Source of the DNA: Clitoria ternatea
Lineage: Eukaryota; Streptophyta; Magnoliopsida; Fabales; Fabaceae
DNA: 64,000 nt
Direction of reading: 5' to 3'
Assembly: GCA_037962975.1 (NCBI GenBank)
Contig: CM075669.1
Location: 115,212,501 to 115,276,500 of the forward strand
Of this stretch, positions 1 to 11,748 are shown piece after piece (within the stretch, counting starts at the first letter, position 1; the number at the start of each line of letters is the position of its first letter). The notes under the pieces are model-generated. The model was not told where the DNA came from. It did not search any database and saw only the letters and a list, made by a program, of their open reading frames with translations. The position numbers were made by a program, and so were the translations under genes.

Positions 1-3000
1 AGACATAGTTGGTGTGGGTGGCATAGTGGGCACGTGTGGCACGTGTTCCAACTGTCTAGAGGGGTTGGAGAGTTATTGCCCAAAAATGATTTTAACCGTT
101 AGTGGACATGACCATGATGGATCAAGAACCTATGGAGGATGTTCTGATAGGATTGTAGTTGATGAGCACTTTGCAGTCACAATACCAAAATCTTTACCAC
201 TACACGGTGCAGCCCCTTTAGTGTGTGCAGGGATCACTGTGTACAGCCCAATGATGCATCACGGACTATGTAAACCTGGTCTACACTTGGGTGTGGTGGG
301 CCTTGGTGGGCTGGGTCATTTGGCAGTCAAGTTTGCAAAGGCTTTCAATATGAAGGCCACAGTTATAAGCACTCCACCAGCCAAGAAGAAGGAAGCAATG
401 GAACGTCTTGGGGCAGATCAATTTTTGGTCAGTCATGATGAACAACATATGCAGGTAACCCAAAAACATATAAAATAAGACTTTTGTCCTTTGAACCAGT
501 TTGGACAAATTTTTCAAGCATTGAAAAAAAATAAAAGACAAATTTTTTTAGTGAAATAAAAAGTGTTAAGAATTAAGATAAGTTTTATGTTTATTAAGAA
601 TATAATTAGTATAATTCTTATAAAGTTTTGGATAACTCTTAATTTTTTAGTTGAGTTAGACATTTTTTAATAAGAAGAAAGATGAATTTTTCAACAAATA
701 CTCGCACCACTAAAAAAAAATTCAAATTAGTTATCGAGCATGAGTTTGTGCTTTAATCACTATAAGATTTTAAAACTCATTTGTTAATCACTGATGATTT
801 TAAAAAGTTATATTCAGTTTGGTTCTTTTGAATAAAAAATTATTAAATAGTAAAATTATGATGCAAATGTCGTTCTATAAAATTAAGGATTGATTTGAAC
901 AATTACCCTAAAAAATACTTTCAGGAAAATAAAATAAAATTTTTATTTAACCTAAGATCATCTCAACTTTTTAAGAAGTGCAGTGTATGTTTGAGTATGT
1001 AGTGTTAGGAGATAACCATATATTTATTTGACAATAATGGTTAGTTTAATGGTTAAATATTGAACTTGTGATCATAAGATTACTGGTTTAAATCTCACCG
1101 ATATAAGAATTTTATTAATAAATGATTATAAGTATCTTTGTAAACACTTTTTGAACATTGAGACATTTAGACCTAGTAAGCTCTTGAGATGGACTAGATT
1201 AAAGGGGTTGGTCATCCTAAAATTAGGATTCATTTCTTGTCGCAAATATTCACCCATAACATACCATATCTCAATGGAATGGTGTAATTTTTCTACCACA
1301 CGTACATTTTTACATTGACGATGCTTTTCCAAAATTAAACTTTGTTGTTCAGCATCTTAAACTAACCATCCTTTAAAAGGTGTAGATGTAGCCGTAGAAT
1401 CTTAAAGTCTTTACTTGATCCAAAATGTGTGATGTATCATATAAAAAAGTTTTCCTAACAACTTAGATGTATTTTAACTCTATCTAAAATAGTTTAGGTT
1501 ACCTTAAAAAAACAAATAAACATGATACAAATCCATATATGTCATGTAATTTCCCCATAAACACATAAATTTGACAGTTTTCATAAAAATTTAAACAATT
1601 GAGTTTTGCGGTTAAATTGAAGTGTCTGATCAATTTGAAGTTAGTCAACACGAACTAACCTTAGTCAAACTATAAATATACATTTGACTCTTGACAGGTT
1701 GTTACTTTGGTTGTTGTTCTTATTAGGATGCCACGGACACAATGGATGGTATCATTGACACAGTTTCAACACCACATTTTGTCCACCCTCTAGTTAGTTT
1801 ACTAAAGACAGGTGGAAATTTAATTCTGGTGGGTGTACCAATTCCATCTCCTGAGTTACCATCTCTGCCCCTGATTTTGGGTAAGGCTACATGAATCCCA
1901 TTTCTCTGTTACGTGTTACCATGTTGAATGTTGTTTTTGTTTTTTATGTCCGTTATTAAAATAACTCTAATAAGCTCATTTAAAATGGGTAAAAGAGAAC
2001 TCAATATATGAAAAGAAATTTTATCTTTTGGGAAAATGAAAAAAAATTATAATATAAAGAATAACTTAATATTATATTAATATAAACAAATTTTAAAAGT
2101 TAAGTGGGGTATATTCCCCATAATTATTAACAGAAGTCTCAACATCCATAAACAAGGAAAGAATTCAATGGCATGTTTGAGCCGATAAGGTTTAAGGGTT
2201 CATTTTTTCTTAACTAAATGCTTTGTTGAGAGTTTGATTCTTGTTTAAGTTTATAGTAGGTTTTAAATTTTATGGTGAATTTTATGATGCACAAAGAATT
2301 TATTGCTTCATTCATAAAAAAAATTCCATTGGCTTTTTACACCGGACATATTACACCGATTCCGTAAAAAACAGATGTAAAAAAAGTGGCGGTGACAATT
2401 TTGTAATTATCTATTCATTTTTTACACCGTTCGTTCAAGGAAACCGGTGTAAAAATATTATTTTACATCGGGTGCAAAAAAAGCAATCTCAAAGAGAACG
2501 CGGTGGCAACTTTGTAAATACTTACACATTTTTTACATCGATTTTATAGTGAAACCGGTGTAAAAAATAATTTTGCACCTAACATGAATTTTTGTCGGTG
2601 TGAAATGTATTTTTTTACACTGATTATAAAATTTTTTACACCTATTGTATCTACACCGCATAAAAAACTGGTGTAAAAAATAAAAAAGGTCCGCTGTAAA
2701 AAGTATGTAAAAAGTATATTCCAAAATATGGTGAACCATAAATGATCCAAAGAATCAATTTGTCCACCATAAAATGACCCAAATTTTATACTAGTTGTTC
2801 CACTTATAAAGATGCCTATAAATCAACAAAAGAATTAATCAATGTAATCAATAATGAATACTAACACAAAATAAAATAATAGAGAAGGGGACTAAAGGGT
2901 ATATGATCTATTCTTTACATACAGCGTGACCCTATTTTCTACATACAGCGTGACCCTATTTGCTTTTTCAACTCATCTTTTTGGTTATTCAATGACTGAA

Positions 3001-3222
3001 TGTGTAGGGAGGAAATCAATCAGTGGTAATGCAGGAGGAGGAATGAAAGAAACTCAAGAGATGATTGATTTTTCTGCAAAGCACAAAATCACCGCAGATG
3101 TCGAAGTTATTCCTATGGATTATGTTAACACTGCCATAGGACGACTTATGAAGAATGATGTTCAGTACCGATTTGTCATTGATGTAGCCAATGCCTTGAA
3201 ATCTCCAATAACATATTGGTAA
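1..3222 (+). CDS. Cinnamyl/mannitol alcohol dehydrogenase-like gene, 3' part (three exons, 5' end outside window)
   Basis: Exons 2-454, 1727-1880 and 3008-3222 join in frame with GT-AG introns (donors GTAACC and GTAAGG; acceptors ATTAG and TGTAG) and end at TAA 3220-3222. The first visible exon carries the structural-zinc cysteine pattern C-x2-C-x2-C-x7-C (GTCGTCSNC...YC) and the Rossmann nucleotide-binding motif GLGGLG (about 297-315). Exon 2 holds the family motif DGIIDTVS; exon 3 holds GGMKETQEMIDF and ends in the usual YRFVIDV region. This is the MDR-superfamily CAD/ELI3 type, zinc-dependent NADP(H) enzymes that interconvert aldehydes and alcohols in phenylpropanoid metabolism, probably cytosolic. 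The catalytic-zinc ligands encoded upstream are not in the window. No frameshift or stop is visible in these exons, so it may be functional, but exact substrate cannot be told from this part. Intron 2 contains a repeat block and the last exon is duplicated downstream. Confidence 0.88.
455..1726 (+). other. Intron 1 of the CAD-like gene
   Basis: A 1.27-kb AT-rich intron between GTAACC at 455 and the acceptor TTATTAG ending at 1726. The exon phase is 0 on both sides. The only structure I see inside is a tRNA-like stretch near 1040-1100. Confidence 0.8.
1038..1110 (+). repeat. tRNA-like / SINE-like sequence in intron
   Basis: The stretch GGTTAGTTTAATGGTTAAAT resembles a tRNA D-arm/box A, and about 40 bases on GGTTTAAATCTC resembles a box B (GGTTCRANTCC). 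The intervening sequence could form a weak anticodon arm. This would fit a decayed tRNA or the head of a tRNA-derived SINE. No clear 3' tail or target duplication was found, so the call is weak. Confidence 0.3.
2325..2728. repeat. Array of inverted TTTTTACACCG / CGGTGTAAAAA motifs inside CAD intron 2
   Basis: About a dozen degenerate copies of TTTTTACACCG and its reverse complement, in both orientations, fill roughly 400 bases of intron 2 (1881-3007). Dense short inverted motifs of this kind are typical of subterminal regions of CACTA-like DNA transposons or of derived non-autonomous elements. I could not find clean terminal inverted repeats or a TSD, so it may be a fragment. Just before exon 3, a 20-odd-base direct repeat (ACATACAGCGTGACCCTATT, near 2918-2960) lies in the intron. 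Confidence 0.55.
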
Positions 3223-3354
3223 ATATGAAACATTGCTAAGGGCACTGCCTTCGAAGTTTGTTAAGAATATGAATTTGTGTCTATTGTTGGTATTTATTTG
3301 TTATTGTTAGCATCTCTTTATTTTTTCACCTCATCCTTTTGTTTATTCAATATG

Positions 3355-3590
3355 ATTGAATAGTATCTTTTCTTGATGTGTAGGGAGGCAATCGATCAGT
3401 TGTAGTGCAGGAGGAGGAATGATGAAGACTCGAGAGATGATTTTGAATTTTTAACAAAGCACAAAATCACCACTGGTGTAGAAGTTATCCCCTTGGTTTA
3501 TGTGAACACTACCGTAGGACAACCTGGGAGCAATAATGTTGAGTATCGATTTGTCATTAATGTAGCCAATACCTTTGGGTATTTTACATT
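3355..3590 (+). pseudogene. Tandem duplicate of the CAD last exon, decayed
   Basis: From about 3384 the sequence repeats the terminal exon of the CAD-like gene (GGAGGCAATCGATCAGT..., later GAAGTTATCCC, TATGTGAACACT, TATCGATTTGTCATT), preceded by a copy of the same intron end and TGTAG acceptor (3378-3383). Compared with exon 3 it has an extra base pair or two around GGAATGATGAAG and a TAA in the ATTTTTAAC stretch, so it cannot encode the same C-terminus. It looks like a local duplication of about 240 bases, or the leftover of a tandem CAD gene. Confidence 0.75.
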
Positions 3591-4636
3591 TGCATTTATT
3601 CTATAGAAAGAGTTGTTATCAATTTTTCTTAAGGTAGGAAATTAAGATCAATTTCCTTATATTTTCTTTTAAAAACTAATATAAAAAAATAAAATATTCA
3701 AAAAATACAATGAACATACAAAAATTAAATATGAAAAATTTTAAAACAAAAAAGACTAAAATCTAATCTAAAAATATTCACAACAACAAAGGATAATTAC
3801 AACAACCAAGACTAATATAGTGTTCAACAAGACTTAGATCTTCTCTAACAGCTACAAAGTTAAAATGGTTATTGGGAATCACACAAAATCAGACTTAAAC
3901 ATATCTAATGATTAGTATTAATTTTACCTTTATTCGCACTACCATTTGACTCTCTTTAATCAAGGAATCAAAAACTTGTTTCCTACATTGCAATGATTCA
4001 CATTAGTAAATGGGGCGTAGATTACTAGATTCATCTAAACACAAAAAGCAATGACAACAATAGTAATCATATATAAACTCTTAGTCCATATACTAAAAAA
4101 CCCAAGTTAAGTATAATCACTTCTTATAAAATGTTATCAATATAAAACCCAAAAAAAATCCATGTCTTTCTCTTTCCATAGTACACAGAGGACATAACAC
4201 AAGATACATATTAGTGAATGAAGCCAAAGGTGAGTTATGGCTCGTTAAGAAACAAGCCAATAAGCCCTATGTTTTTACTAAAATTCATTAAAAAGCCATA
4301 GTCTCTCATTCAGACATTCCATCAAAGCAAGCTTATATGAATGCATATATGCAACTAGTTTTAAAGATCTGAGATCATTTTCCAAAGTCCAAAGATATGA
4401 ATATAGAATGGATTGAGAAAGCAAGACCAATATCTTGCTATTCACTATTGAGAGACTATGTGAAAGTGAGAGGGAGACAGTGAGAGTTGAGATCGAGAGG
4501 GAGTCTGCTACGGTGATGAAGGGAAGGCAGAGGTGCGAGAGAGTGTTGTGATGCCTATGGTGAGTGTGATACCGAGAGAGAGGAAAGGTGGAGGTAAGCG
4601 TGGTGATAAAGCCGAGAGAGAGAGGGTATATCAATG
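3591..4636. other. Intergenic stretch without recognised gene
   Basis: AT-rich sequence with no coding pattern I trust. A GA-rich tract (about 4440-4630, many GAGAGAG) sits at its right end and generates a long but low-complexity minus-strand frame. Confidence 0.6.
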
Positions 4637-5273
4637 TGTAACATCCTAAAATTCTAAATTTTTATTATTATTTATCAATGAATGAGGATGATAAATTAAA
4701 TTGAGGTAAACCTTAAAAACAGTATAGAGATCCCTATTAATTATATTAAAAATAAAATTTTGGTTAAATTGAATTAATTACTTAGGCTAAATTAAATCAT
4801 ACACTAACTTTTATAATATTTCTAATTAGTTTTTAATTACTAAGGTTTATTCCAACACTATCTCCTAATTCTACTAGTATTAGACTTTAATTTTAGAATT
4901 CCCCTAACCTTCCTTTCTCTCACTTGTACAAAGACAACACTTGGGCAAAACATAGTTTCTTCTTCCTCTCCATCCCATTTCCTTTAATCACCCAATCTAA
5001 TCAACAATTCTTCCATGCTGCCATTGTCTAAGTGATCTATAATTTCTATTTCTAAGGTATATGCATGCAAATCTCAAATGTTCTTTTTCCTCTTCTTCCC
5101 CTATTTTTGGATTCTTTTGGCAAGGCTTGAACCAAGACTTCTTTCCCTTTTCAGCTTGACCGTCACTGCCATTTGAGGCTTGTGATTGCTTATGAAGTGT
5201 TGGAGTTATACATTTAAAGCTCCAAGAAGGTAGGAACACACCTCCCTTCCTCTTGGCACTTCATGGCAAAACT
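4637..5273. mobile_element. Left part of an LTR-like sequence (TGTAACATCC start)
   Basis: Begins TGTAACATCCTAAAAT, the same opening as the 5.1-kb solo LTR at 16948. It runs until the outer CACTA element starts at 5274. The sequence resuming at 47945 may be its continuation (tandem repeats and style match long Gypsy LTRs), which would mean the CACTA element inserted into an LTR. The five bases before it are CAATG; I did not find a matching copy on the far side. Confidence 0.4.
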
Positions 5274-5690
5274 CACTACTAAAAAAACTCTATACAACTA
5301 CTAAAGATTAACAACCGATAATAGTTGTCACTATTTAGCAACCGAATTAGCGACCACATTATTCAAAGGGACATTGAAAAGAGAATTAGCTACCTAATCA
5401 GCGACCACAGGAATGCTATCACTATTATTTGCAAAATCCTATTGCTACAGCCATCGCTGCAAAACACACTGTCGTTGAAATTGCCGCTAAACTTCCCCCC
5501 TCTGTTTTTTTTGTTTTCCCTCCAAAGCTTTTTTGTTGGTGCCAAATGTTAGCGATGAAGTTAAGGAGTCGCTAACAATAAGTCAATGTAGCGACAAGGA
5601 GTCAGCGTTGTTATTCAATTTTTTTTTGTTATAGCGATAGCGTGTGATCTCGTCGCTAGAAGAGCCTAAATTCAATTTTTGCTTCCCTTT
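5274..5690 (+). repeat. 5' terminal and subterminal region of outer CACTA
   Basis: TIR at 5274 followed by repeated TAGCGAC/GTCGCTA motifs (for example near 5347, 5400, 5550, 5590, 5635, 5650), the presumed transposase-binding repeats. The Copia element interrupts this array at 5691, and it continues after 15743. Confidence 0.7.
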
Positions 5691-7976
5691 TGTTAACCAA
5701 GTGGCCTCAATTACTCAAAGGGGGGGGGGGTGAATTGAGTATTAAAATTTTTACTTTGAATGCTTTTGAAATTGATTCTTTAGTTACTAAGTCTATTGAA
5801 GATGATAAGCTTAATGGCAAGTGATAACAAGTTATGCACAAGTCAAGATAATAAGTACTTAAAAAGTCTACGTAATAATCAAGATATAGAATCAAATTAA
5901 CCACAAAGCAATTTATGAGATTTTTAGAAAGATTAATAGAAGAATGTTACTTAAAGTCAAGTTCAACAATGTTAATCAAAATAGTTTGCAACTTAGTATA
6001 ACATGCACTTAGTCCAAGTTAATGAAACAATGAATCAAGCAAGCAACTTAAGTGCACAAATTAAATGAGTTTATAGAGAAGAGAGATTTGCAAACCGATA
6101 TATACGAGTTCCACCACGCCGGTGTACGTCTCGCCTCTAAGCAACCCACTTAGAGGATTTCTACTATTTGAGATTAGAGATACAACTTTGAGCAACTGCG
6201 ACTTCCTAGTGTCCCACACTCAAGAATCCAATCCTCACAAGTACAAGGGCACTCCACCCAATCTCTCAATCTCATAATTACAAGGTTGAAACCCCAACCC
6301 AAAAATTTTAAGATGTTTGGTGTTTGAGCATACAAGGAAACTCTCCAATAGAGTGGATATACAAGTTAAAGCTTTCACAAAATAATAACTCTCAAAGAGA
6401 GGATATGCAAAATAAGTACATAATATAATTTCCCCACAAATTAACTCTCAAAAATAACTTCAAGAAATATGCCAATCAAAGAATAAAGAGAGCAAGAAGA
6501 AGAGCAAGAGAATGGAGGGGGAAGAAAGCAAATGGAAATGCTTCAAAATGCTTTGGTACGAATTGCAAATTCAATTGCCTTCCCTATTTATAGTAGATGG
6601 AAGCATGGTGATTGCAATTAAAATATTTATCAGAGGATAGTGTAGTATGGTTCCTTGTATCTTTAACTTCCTTTGATGATTTGGAGCAACATGGTCATTT
6701 TATGGTGGAGCAGTGTATTTAATTTCCACGACAAGGTGGAACAGTGGAGCATATGTCTATTTTTAGTTACTTAAATTGCAACTTGCATGGTGGAGACCTA
6801 GAGAATGAAATCTGCTCAGAGAATGTTGGAACACTGTATTTGGCTAATTCATAGTATGATTCAGTTTGTCCAAGTGCGATGCAAGGCTGTCATATATTCA
6901 ATAGAGATTCAAATTTAAATTCACATAATTTATTTGAGTTAAGTAAACTTATCTGACTCATGGTGACGTAGTTTAATCATCTTAGAGTAGCATGATGTTT
7001 GAATTTGCTTTTTGGAACTTCTGATATTCAACTGCACATCATAAACACATGTTGTAATTAATTCTGTAGCATACTCGCTCAAGCGAGTTTAATCACGCTT
7101 AAGCGAACAGGAATATTTCCCTTGATTTTCTTCACGCTTTGCATCACGCTTGAATCCACGCTTAAGCGTGCTATCACGCTCAAGCGAGCTTTGTTTACGC
7201 TTAAGCTTGAAGCCATATTTGCCTTGATTTCTCTTTCACGCTTAAGCTTGCTATCACGCTCAAGCGAGCCTTGTTTACGCTTAAGCGAGACTTGTGATTC
7301 TTGGCTCCTGATGCATCACGCTTTGTTCCACGCTCACGCTTAAGCTCCATGTCTTCACGCTCAAGCGAGCTTGTCCAGCACTTAAACGAGTTGGTTCAGC
7401 GCTTAAGCGAACCTTCCATGCTGACTCACGCTTAGACCTACGCTTAAGCGAGCCTTTAATTTTAGGATCCTGATGCTTCCTCGCTCAAGCTTGTACTTCA
7501 CGCTCAACAATTGTCTCCCTCGCTCAAGCGAGCTTCCTTCACGCTTGGGCGTGCCAAGTACCTGATTCTCATGATTCACAATTGTCTCCATCGCTCAAGC
7601 GAGCTTCCTTCATGCTTGGGCGTGCCAAGCACCTGATTCTCATGATTCACGCTTGACCCTTCGCTCAAGCGTGCCAGCTTCTTCAAGATTTTCAGCCTTT
7701 GTTCCAACTATCTTGGCATCCATCATTTTATGATATCAAACCATAATTAATTCATATTTCCATCAAGCTAAGCCTTTCCAAATCCATGCTAGATGAGTAA
7801 AAACTTATGGCTTTAATCCTTTGTTCTTTTGACACTTAACAAGACCATTTGTCACTTGATTTAACCACTGAAGTAAATGCCTTGATTGAAACATATCATC
7901 ATAATTGATTTGTGTATTTGAACTTAAATCTTCATTTGTTGTTTATTGTCAAAACCTACATCAACATATAAATACA
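5691..7976 (-). repeat. 3' LTR of the Copia element (left copy)
   Basis: 2286 bases, TG...CA ends, near-identical to 13464-15743. It has a longer G run near its left end (about 5720) than the other copy. A TATA-like CTATTTATAG lies at 6584-6593 (minus-strand promoter position), with the symmetrical-box cluster at 7070-7690 upstream of it in element sense. Confidence 0.93.
7070..7690. repeat. Cluster of symmetrical CGCTYAAGCG boxes in LTR
   Basis: Roughly 25 copies of CGCTCAAGCGAGC, CGCTTAAGCG and near variants occur within 620 bases, in both orientations, at irregular 12-40 base spacing. They lie about 480 bases upstream of the TATA-like box in element sense. Sirevirus LTRs are known to carry high-copy symmetrical repeated motifs forming CpG islands upstream of the promoter; the core here is CGCT/AGCG. 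The same cluster is present at 14840-15440 in the other LTR. Confidence 0.85.
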
Positions 7977-8275
7977 TTCTCCCCCTTTTTGATGATGACA
8001 ACAAATGTTTGTCTCTTGGGATGTTAGTATTATAACAGTTCAAATACATTGCAAAAATCCTCCTTACACATAGATACTATTATAACATCATGATATTCTC
8101 TCCCCCTTTGTAAGATATTTTATGCCACTTAGAACTTAGAATATATATATTTATTTTCTCCCCCTTTGGCATCATCAAAAAAAACATCTAAGCATATATA
8201 TATATATATATACCACTTTAGGAAGGATACATTTTGTAGAGATAGATACTATTTGCATATAAAACTCCCCCTAAA
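7977..8275 (-). promoter_or_regulatory. Polypurine tract and additional tract copies before the 3' LTR
   Basis: Adjoining the left LTR the minus strand reads AAAAAGGGGGAGAA (7977-7990), the primer for plus-strand DNA synthesis. Further GGGGGAGA-like tracts appear at about 8098-8108, 8156-8166 and a shorter one at 8264-8270. Multiple tract copies upstream of the 3' LTR are a Sirevirus hallmark. Confidence 0.85.
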
Positions 8276-8682
8276 TCATGCAACATATATCACAGATAAG
8301 CAAAGTTAGAGGTTTTACAGGTATTAAATTTTGCAATTTGACCAATGATATTTATTGCACAAGAGAGTCAAGAAAATCAAGGTCATTTGCCATTTATTTT
8401 TGAGAACCATGTGGTACATAGAAGATTATCTTTGTGTCAAAAAATATGTTTACTTAAGTGGGGACTCCGTGGGATCTCAAGCAGGATAAATGATTTGTGG
8501 AGCATTAGGATGAAAGCGTGATTGTCATTTTAATAAAAAGATTGACTTATATATTACAAAGTAAGTTACTATTTTCAAAGAAATGAAAATTTTATGAAAG
8601 AAGTAAGTGAAATTCTTTGAGTCAAAGGTTTTCAAAAGATTTTGTTCAAAGTGTAAGAAGGTGTGATAAAAGATGAGTCAAT

Positions 8683-10539
8683 TTAATCAATTTCCAAAAT
8701 TCCTAATTCCCTTTTAATATTTATAAATTGTTCTTTTGGAAGGGGTTTTGTAAAAATATCCGCCAATTGTTTTGAAGTTTCAACATATTCAAGTACACAA
8801 TCTCCTTTCAAAACATGGTCTCTTATAAAATGATGTCTTATTTCAATGTGTTTAGTCCTAGAATGCATGACCGGATTTTTAGAGATATTTATTGCGCTAG
8901 TGTTATCACATTTAATAGGCACTTTGTTTAAAACAACACCAAAGTCAAGAAGTTGTTGTCTCATCCAAAGAATTTGAGCACAACAACTGCCAGCTGCTAC
9001 ATATTCTACCTTAGCTGTTGATAAAGCAACACTTACTTGCTTCTTGCTATGCCAAGAAACAAGGGAACTACCAAGTAAATGACATGTGCCACTGGTGCTT
9101 TTTCTATCAAGTTTACAACCAGCAAAGTCAGAATCAGAATATCCTATCAGAATACATTCAACGCCTTTGGGATACCATAAACCAACATTTTGAGTACCCA
9201 CAAGATATTTCAAAATTCTTTTTACAGCAGTGAGATATGATTCTTTAGGACATGCTTGATATCTAGCACACATGCACACAACAAACATAATATCAGGCCT
9301 ACTAGCTGTTAAGTAAAGTAAGGAACCAATCATACCTCGATATTTAGTTATTTCAACATCCTTACCCTTCTCATCTTTGTCTAAGTAGCAAGATGTACTC
9401 ATGGGTGTAGCTATTTCGTTTGTTTTGTCCATTTCAAATCTTTTGAGTAGTTCTTTGCAATATTTTATTTGACTAATAAAAGTCCCTTCATTTGTTTGTT
9501 TGATTTGTAATCCAAGGAAGAAGGTAAGTTCTCCCATCATGGATATTTCGAATTCATCTTGCATAATCTTGGCAAACTCTTGACAAAGAATTTCTTTAGT
9601 AGCACCAAATATTATGTCATCAACATAAACTTGTACCAAAAGAATGTCATTGTTTTTACGTTTTATAAACAGCGTAGTATCAACCTTTCCTCTTTCAAAA
9701 TTATTTTCTAAAAGAAATTTACTAAGTCTTTCATACCAAGCTCTTGGAGCTTGTTTCAAACCATATAAAGCTTTTCTCAATTTAAAGACATGATTTGGAA
9801 ATTTATGATTTTCAAAACCGGGAGGTTGATCTACATAAGTTTCTTCTTGAATATAGCCATTTAGAAAAGCGCTTTTGACATCCATTTGATAGAGCTTAAA
9901 ATCCATACAACAAGCAAAAGCTAACAATAATCTTATGGCTTCTAATCTAGCTACGGGAGCATATATTTCTTCATAGTCTATTCCCTCTTCTTGATTATAT
10001 CCTTTAGCAACTAATCTAGCTTTGTTTCTAGTTATTATTCCATTTTCATCTAACTTATTTCTAAAAACCTATTTAGTACCTATTATTAGATGGTCATTGG
10101 GTCTTGGCACAAGTTCCCAAACTTCATTTCTTTCAAATTGATTCAATTCTTCTTGCATGGCCAACATCCAATGTTCATCAATAATAGCTTCATTGATATT
10201 TTTGGGTTCTATTTGTGATACAAAAGCTAAGTGATTGCATGCATTTCTAATAGCATTTTGAGTACTTACACCTTTTGTTATTTCTCCTATAACATTGTCC
10301 AAGGGGTGATTCTTTACGGTGATCCATTCCTTTTGTTGAGGTTCACCGTTTTGTGTTGTATCTCCTTTATTTTTATTTCCTTCTTCGTCTTCCAAGTTCA
10401 TTTCTTGGAAGGTACCTACAAGATCATCAATTTCCTTTCTCGGAGGATTTTGGTTAAGTTCATCAAATTTGACATGTATAGACTCTTCAATTGTACATGT
10501 TCGTTTGTTAAAGAGTCGATATGTTTTACTAGAAGATGA
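8683..10539 (-). pseudogene. Copia reverse transcriptase and RNase H region
   Basis: Same frame as the upstream gag-pol. The start of the RT is cut by TAG at 10071-10069, replacing the usual Trp in the GTKWVF motif; beyond that the frame is open to TAA at 8683. Visible motifs are MDVKSAFLNG, QPPGFE, ALYGLKQAPRAWY, the catalytic YVDD in QVYVDDIIFG, GSLLYLTASRPDI, and RNase H with SDSDFAG, STSGTC and the C-terminal IFTKPLPKEQF. The enzyme copies the element RNA into DNA in the virus-like particle. Apart from the TAG this part looks nearly intact. Confidence 0.92.
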
Positions 10540-11748
10540 CTAACCTAAGAATATTGCTTCATCAGATTTTGTATCGAATTTACCAAGATTATCCTTTCCA
10601 TTGTTTAAAATGAAACATTTACATCCAAATATATGAAAATAAGAAATATTTGGTTTTCTTCCTTTATAAAGCTCATAGGGGGTTTTCTTTAATATAGGCC
10701 TTATTAAACATCGGTTCATAACATGGCAAGCAGTGTTTACCGCATCGGCCCAAAATTGTTTTGAAATGTTACTTTCATTCAACATAGTTCTTGCGAGCTC
10801 CGCTAAAGATCGATTTTTCCTTTCAACTACTCCATTTTGTTGTGGAGTTCTTGGAGCCGAAAAATTATGATTAATGCCAAATTTTTCACAAAACTTTTCA
10901 AAAGATTGGTTTTCAAATTCTCCCCCATGATCAGTTCGAATAGATGCAATTTTCAAATTTTGTTCATTTTGGATGATCTTGGCAAGTTTCTTAAATGCAT
11001 GAGATGCTTCATGTTTATGAGTAAGAAACAATGTCCATGTATATCTAGAATAATCGTCCACAATCACAAGACCATAATAGTTTCCACTAAAACTTTTAAT
11101 TTTTGAAGGTCCAAACAAATCCATATGTAAAAGTTGTAAAGGTCTAGTTGTTGAAACAATATTTTTTGCTTGAAAAGAAACCTTTACTTGTTTTCCCTTT
11201 TGACAAGCGTTACAAAGTTTATTTTCGAATTTCAATTTTGGTAAACCAATTACTAAATCTTTCGAAACAAGTTTATTTAAATGGTCTATATGAATGTGAG
11301 CAATTCTTCTATGCCATAGCCATGATTCATCCTCTTTAGTTATGAAGCATTGCACATCATTTGAAGCAAGACAATCAAGATTAATCATATAAATATTGTC
11401 AACTCTTTGACCAACGAATTTTATTTCCTTGTTTAGCTTATTTTCAATTATGCAACCGTTTGATTCAAAAACAATTTTATAGCCCTTATCACATAATTGA
11501 CTAATGCTAAGCAAGTTATGTTTAAGTCCTTCAACATATAATACATCGTTTATAGAAGTGGAAGAGTTTTTACCAACATTTCCGATTCCTAGTATTCTTC
11601 CCTTTGTGTTGTCTCCATAAGTAACGAATCCTTTGTTTCATGGAGTAAATAATATGAACTTACTTTTATCTCCCGTCATGTGTTTTGAACACCCACTATC
11701 CAAATACCAATGGGTGCTATTTGCTTTAAAGCATACCTACAGAACATG
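10540..11748 (-). pseudogene. Copia protease and integrase region
   Basis: In the same frame as RT. Protease motif LDSGCSKHMTG lies about 11.66-11.70 kb; TAG at 11739-11737 and TGA at 11640-11638 interrupt it. Integrase shows the HHCC zinc finger (HRRIAH...CNACQKGK) and a D,D-35-E core: MDLFGP, RTDHGGEF and NGVVERKNR. The frame ends at TAG 10542-10540, where a Tyr codon is expected in the FLGYS motif. The protein would cut its own polyprotein and insert the DNA copy. Confidence 0.9.

Noticed and set aside
4278..4634. 118-codon minus-strand frame
   Set aside because: Composed of Ser/Leu/Thr runs from a GAGAGAG tract; low complexity, no domain.
5707..5904. Minus-strand frame repeated at 13488-13673
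   Set aside because: Repeated only because both copies are LTR ends; no gene.
8190..8213. TA microsatellite (also 48581, 49866 and 51424)
   Set aside because: Simple repeats common in AT-rich plant DNA; no further structure.
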